Positions 20,742-23,899 of a DNA stretch of 23,899 nucleotides are shown piece after piece. Numbering within the stretch: the stretch's first letter is position 1; every line of letters starts with the position of its first letter. The stretch comes from CALLCD01 sp039817885 (GTDB lineage: Bacteria; Pseudomonadota; Alphaproteobacteria; Caulobacterales; Hyphomonadaceae): the NCBI GenBank assembly GCA_039817885.1, contig JBCBUY010000043.1, positions 1 through 23,899 of the forward strand, read 5' to 3'. The notes under the pieces were generated by a model. The model saw only the letters and a list, made by a program, of their open reading frames with translations, was not told the DNA's origin and did no database searches. Made by a program: the position numbers and the translations under genes.

Positions 20742-23700
20742 CTAGTCTGCGGCAGCAATCTCATCGTCCAGCTCGACCGGCCGCAATCCGCACGGATCCA
20801 GCTCCTCATCGCTTAACCCTCGGAGGAAAGGGATCTCTTGGCGGTCTTCGTCGGTGAGGTAAGGCTGGGAGCCGATCTCGGTGATGAGGCTGCATGCAGT
20901 GGCCACTTGTTCATTTGCATCTGCCAATACGAAATCGTCGATCAGCCAGAGCTTCGCGGTCCTATCTTGAGAGCCTGTCAGGATCCTTTCGCCATCGGGG
21001 TGAAACGCGACAGAGACGATCGAGCTGTCGTGCCCGGAGAAAGTCTGCATGGGCTGGTCCTCGCCAATGCGCCAGAGCTTGGCTGTGCTGTCGTCCGAGC
21101 CGGTGAGGACAAGCTCACGGTCTGGGTGAAACGCGACAGAACTGATCCGGCTTTCATGTCCTGCGAAGGTCTGTTGAGGCTGGTCCTCGCCGATGCGCCA
21201 CAGTTTTGCAGTACTGTCACGAGAGCCTGTGAGGATGAACTCGCCATCGGGGTGAAGCGCCACGGAGGAGATGGTACGCAATCCCCTGAAATAGATCTGC
21301 CGTGGGGTGTCTTCGCCGATATCCCAGAGCAAGACCGTGGAGTTGCGAGGACGAAGAAAACCGGGGCGAGGGCCGGTTAAGATTAGGACCCGCTCTCCAT
21401 CGGGGTGAAACGCGGTGGAGTAGATCGCGCGGTCGGGATCTGAAAAGGTCTGGAGGGATTCATCCTCCCCAATGCGCCAGAGCTTGGCGGTGGTGTCGCC
21501 AGAGCCAGTGAGAATGCGCTCTCCATCGGCGTAAACCGCTACGGACGTTATCCAGCCTTCGTGTTCTGTGAAGGTCTGGAGGGGCTCATCTTCTCCGATG
21601 CGCCAGAGCTTGGCGGTGCGGTCGTCTGAGCCGGTGAGAATGCGCTCGCCATCCGGGTGAACCGCTACGGAATTTATCGAGCCTTCGTGTTCTGTGAAGG
21701 TCTGGGGGGGCTGGTCCTCGCCGATGCGCCAGAGCTTTGCAGTTTCATCCTCAGAGCCTGTGAGGATCTGCTCGCCATCGGGGTGAAACGCCACGGAATT
21801 GATCGTGCCTTCGTGTTCTGTGAAGGTCTGGGGGGGCTGGTCCTCGCCGATGCGCCAGAGCTTTGCAGTTTCATCCTCAGAGCCTGTGAGGATCAACTCG
21901 CCATCGGGGTGGAACGCGACGGAAGTAATCCTGCCCTCATGCCCTGCAAGGGTCTGCAGGGGCTCATCATCGCCGATGCGCCAGAGCTTGGCTGTGCGGT
22001 CGTCCGAGCCGGTAAGTATCCGCTCGCCATCGGGGTGGAACGCAACAGACGAGATCCAGTCGTCATGCCCGGAGACTGTCTGCAGGGGCTCATCATCGCC
22101 GATGCGCCAGAGCTTTGCGGTGTTGTCGTCCGAACCTGTGAGAATGCGCTCTCCGTCTGGGTGAAACGCCACGGAATTGATCGTGCCTTCGTGTTCTGTG
22201 AAGGTCTGGGGGGGCTGGTCCTCGCCAATGCGCCAGAGCTTTGCAGTTTCATCCTCAGAGCCTGTGAGGATCAACTCGCCATCGGGGTGGAACGCGACGG
22301 ATCTGATCCAGTCCTCGTGCCCGGTGAAGGTCTGGAGAGGCTGGTCCTTGCCGATGCGCCAGATCTTTGCTGTGTTGTCGTCCGATCCGGTAAGTATCCG
22401 CTCGCCATCGGGGTGAAATGCCAAGGAATTGATCAGGTTGTCATGCCCTGCAAAGATCTGGAGGGGCTGGTCCTCGCCAATGCGCCAGAGCTTTGCAGTA
22501 GTGTCGTGAGAGCCGGTGAGAACGCGCTCTCCGTCTGGGTGAAACGCTACGGACGTGACATAGTCCCAATGCCCCGCGAAGGTCTGCAGAGGCTGGTCCT
22601 CGCCGATGCGCCAGAGCTTGGCTGTTAAGTCGTTCGAACCAGTGAGGATCAACTCGCCATCGGGGTGAAACGCAACAGACGAGATCGTGCCGTCGTGCCC
22701 GGCAAAGGTCTGCTCCAGACGATTATGCGTGACCGCATGACTGAGCATGGCGCGCGATGCTCGGTTTTCTTCACTAAATCTCGATGCGATAAGCCCTCGA
22801 GTTGCAGCTGGATCCCCCGCAAGGCTGAGCAGCATGGCTTTGCCATAGCGGCTTTGCTCAGCAAACTTGGCCGCCTCACCCGCAAACAGCTGGGAGCGGA
22901 GTTTCTCTGCTTCTAGCTCGGCATATCCCGCAAAATACACAAACACGCCCGCGATGATCGTCAGCACGGTCGCGACGACCATGCCGAGCTGGGCGGCCCG
23001 CCGCCGCCGTCCTGTCTCCTCCGCCAGCTTGTCATTGGCGGCTTTGGTGTCTTCTGCGGCCTGCCTCGCCTGAAGAAGGGCGGCCTCCTTTTCGGCGAGG
23101 CCCGCTTCGGCTTCGGCCTTGCGCCGCGCTTCGGCGGCTTCGCTGGTCTCGATAAAGCCCGCCACCTCTTCCGGGATCTTTTCTGTCTTCGGCGCGCTCG
23201 CCGCCCAGGCCAGCGCATCGGCCAGCACCTCATCCCGCATCAGCCGCGCATCGACCGGGTCGTCCTGATACTGCGCGGCCTTCACCGCGAATTCGGTCGC
23301 CTGGCGCAGCCAGCCAAGATCGGTGCGCAGGGCTGTGTCGAGTTCGATAAAGCCGCGCGTCTGATTGGAGTTCGGCACTTTCGGGTTGGCCCAGCAATGG
23401 ATCCAGTCAATCCCGGCGAGGCGCGGGTGGGGTGTCACCCCGTCGGACAGATCCCCCAATGTGACAACGAGGATGCGCTTGGAGCGCCGCGTCGCCTCAT
23501 CAACCTCCCAGGCGCAAACCTCCGAGGCGGCCGACTCGTCCGAGAGGACAAACACCACCGTATCGCAGGAAAGGATCATCTCGCCGAGGCGCGTCTGGAA
23601 ATCCTCGCCCTTGGCGATGGAGTGGCGGTCGATCAGAACTTCGTGGCCCTTGTCGCTGAGGGCGAGCTCCAGCTCGTCGGCAAAGGCCACCTGCGCGCGG

Positions 23701-23771
23701 GAATAGGAGACAAAGACTTTCAGCTGGTCAGCTGAGTCTGCCTCTATCTCTATTTTGTCCGTCTCAGCCAT
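20742..23771 (-). CDS. TIR - coiled coil - transmembrane - 14x WD40 protein
   Basis: A 1009-residue protein. Residues 17-150: TIR domain (TIR_2 type) with KVFVSYSR at 18-25 and likely catalytic E89 in CAWEVDEA, the position of the NADase glutamate. Residues 150-205: helical linker. Residues 205-255: Ala/Glu-rich coiled coil. GRRRR precedes one membrane helix (about 259-283). Residues 284-354 are helical. Residues 355-947 hold 14 WD40 blades of 42 residues, two full seven-bladed propellers. A 62-residue tail has C960 and C994. No ATPase domain is present. By the positive-inside rule TIR is cytoplasmic and the propellers periplasmic. TIR domains typically deplete NAD+ or make cyclic ADP-ribose signals in immune proteins; that role here is inference. 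The ATG at 23771 is preferred over TTG 23798. Confidence 0.9.
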   Translation of the reverse strand: MAETDKIEIEADSADQLKVFVSYSRAQVAFADELELALSDKGHEVLIDRHSIAKGEDFQTRLGEMILSCDTVVFVLSDESAASEVCAWEVDEATRRSKRILVVTLGDLSDGVTPHPRLAGIDWIHCWANPKVPNSNQTRGFIELDTALRTDLGWLRQATEFAVKAAQYQDDPVDARLMRDEVLADALAWAASAPKTEKIPEEVAGFIETSEAAEARRKAEAEAGLAEKEAALLQARQAAEDTKAANDKLAEETGRRRRAAQLGMVVATVLTIIAGVFVYFAGYAELEAEKLRSQLFAGEAAKFAEQSRYGKAMLLSLAGDPAATRGLIASRFSEENRASRAMLSHAVTHNRLEQTFAGHDGTISSVAFHPDGELILTGSNDLTAKLWRIGEDQPLQTFAGHWDYVTSVAFHPDGERVLTGSHDTTAKLWRIGEDQPLQIFAGHDNLINSLAFHPDGERILTGSDDNTAKIWRIGKDQPLQTFTGHEDWIRSVAFHPDGELILTGSEDETAKLWRIGEDQPPQTFTEHEGTINSVAFHPDGERILTGSDDNTAKLWRIGDDEPLQTVSGHDDWISSVAFHPDGERILTGSDDRTAKLWRIGDDEPLQTLAGHEGRITSVAFHPDGELILTGSEDETAKLWRIGEDQPPQTFTEHEGTINSVAFHPDGEQILTGSEDETAKLWRIGEDQPPQTFTEHEGSINSVAVHPDGERILTGSDDRTAKLWRIGEDEPLQTFTEHEGWITSVAVYADGERILTGSGDTTAKLWRIGEDESLQTFSDPDRAIYSTAFHPDGERVLILTGPRPGFLRPRNSTVLLWDIGEDTPRQIYFRGLRTISSVALHPDGEFILTGSRDSTAKLWRIGEDQPQQTFAGHESRISSVAFHPDRELVLTGSDDSTAKLWRIGEDQPMQTFSGHDSSIVSVAFHPDGERILTGSQDRTAKLWLIDDFVLADANEQVATACSLITEIGSQPYLTDEDRQEIPFLRGLSDEELDPCGLRPVELDDEIAAAD
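21781..21923 (-). repeat. 143-bp near-identical segment, copy 1
   Basis: This segment matches 22159-22301 at 142 of 143 bases (the one difference is G21849 against A22227). The 378-bp offset equals exactly three blades. The two copies lie in blades 7-8 and 4-5 of the WD40 array. Confidence 0.9.
22159..22301 (-). repeat. 143-bp near-identical segment, copy 2
   Basis: The partner of 21781-21923, three blades nearer the N-terminus. Synonymous positions are also preserved, which indicates recent duplication or conversion and not selection on protein alone. Confidence 0.9.
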
Positions 23772-23899
23772 CGTCCCTGACGGGTCGTCCCCGATCAACC
23801 GCTCGACAAACAGTTTCGAGACGAAGTCGGTGTGAAGTCAAGCCTCAACTATACGATGATCGCGGTAGGGCGGGGATAGATTACTCCGCGCTCGCTTCC

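Larger units (their letters stand above)
20931..22709 (-). repeat. 126-bp coding tandem repeat (14 WD40 blades)
   Basis: Fourteen consecutive units of 42 codons (blade 11 has 51; the last is cut at 38) encode residues 355-947 of the TIR protein. Conserved in most units are SVAFHPDGE, ILTGS, TAKLWRIG and D/E-rich turns. DNA identity between some units is near complete, so recent duplication or gene conversion is likely. Blade 11 (residues 775-825) has a nine-residue insertion and, like blade 12, lacks the GH dipeptide. Confidence 0.93.

Noticed and set aside
20072..20809. Long minus-strand open frame opposite tetR
   Set aside because: Its translation is low in recognisable structure and rich in Arg/Pro/Ser, as in shadow frames; the plus-strand TetR has a clear HTH domain.
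21657..22628. Long plus-strand open frame of 323 codons with internal repeats opposite the WD40 array
   Set aside because: It is open only because the 126-bp unit is a multiple of three, so the antisense frame repeats without stops. The translation resembles no known family, and the minus-strand frame encodes clear WD40 blades.
20931..22709. Regular DNA repeats taken as a possible CRISPR array
   Set aside because: The period is 126 bp, units have no spacer-repeat alternation, and the repeats are in frame in a protein-coding gene.
23772..23899. Promoter of the TIR-WD40 gene
   Set aside because: Minus-strand TTGACT (23837-23842) and TATAGT (23848-23853) are present, but neither has a partner at proper spacing.

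Overview
The window looks like ordinary chromosome of a marine-type alphaproteobacterium, probably near Hyphomonadales/Parvularculales. This is inferred from the gene families, not from a search. Supporting signs are a GapR (DUF2312) nucleoid protein, the 41-residue zinc-less form of ribosomal protein L36, an hrcA-grpE pair with dnaK nearby, a motA gene without motB, an RpoH-type heat-shock promoter, and a CCCGGG-cored intergenic palindrome ending in GGGATGACAAG. I see no rRNA, tRNA, CRISPR array, insertion sequence or prophage.

Layout. 1-148: intergenic palindromes. 149-1042 (-): Fe(II)/2-oxoglutarate dioxygenase of the PhyH family, divergent from the heat-shock block. 1147-5693 (+): hrcA, grpE, a secreted YHS-domain protein, a terminator, a good sigma-32 promoter, then dnaK and a strong terminator; dnaJ is not here. 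5815-6738 (+): family 2 glycosyltransferase, convergent with a minus-strand run (8966-6745) of an unrecognised small basic protein, a lipoprotein glutaminyl cyclase and a short-chain dehydrogenase. 9209-10504 (+): exported agmatine/peptidyl-arginine deiminase family enzyme. 13056-10507 (-): tightly packed run rpmJ - HAD phosphatase - TPR protein - lipoprotein alpha/beta hydrolase - gapR. rpmJ is only 41 codons long and easy to miss. 13194-14558 (+): MltB-like lytic transglycosylase, overlapping tail to tail with an MFS transporter (15820-14522, -). 15964-19414 (+): motA (TTG start), an unrecognised 174-residue protein, and a CPA1-type cation/proton antiporter with a C-terminal RCK-like domain. 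19942-19478 (-) and 20059-20673 (+): a DM13-domain lipoprotein and a divergent TetR regulator sharing a palindrome-rich promoter region. 23771-20742 (-): a 1009-residue TIR - coiled coil - transmembrane - WD40 protein.

The most interesting locus is the TIR-WD40 gene. It has an N-terminal TIR domain with a plausible catalytic Glu89, a coiled coil, an Arg4 cluster directly before a single membrane helix, and then exactly 14 WD40 blades (two seven-bladed propellers). The positive-inside rule puts TIR in the cytoplasm and the propellers in the periplasm, a Toll-like arrangement with reversed polarity. The blades are almost identical in protein and DNA, except at a few positions expected on the binding face. 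This resembles the high-identity WD40 repeats of fungal and bacterial non-self receptors. There is no STAND/NACHT ATPase between effector and sensor. The rest is mainly housekeeping and envelope functions: protein folding, cell-wall turnover, motility, ion homeostasis and several lipoproteins.
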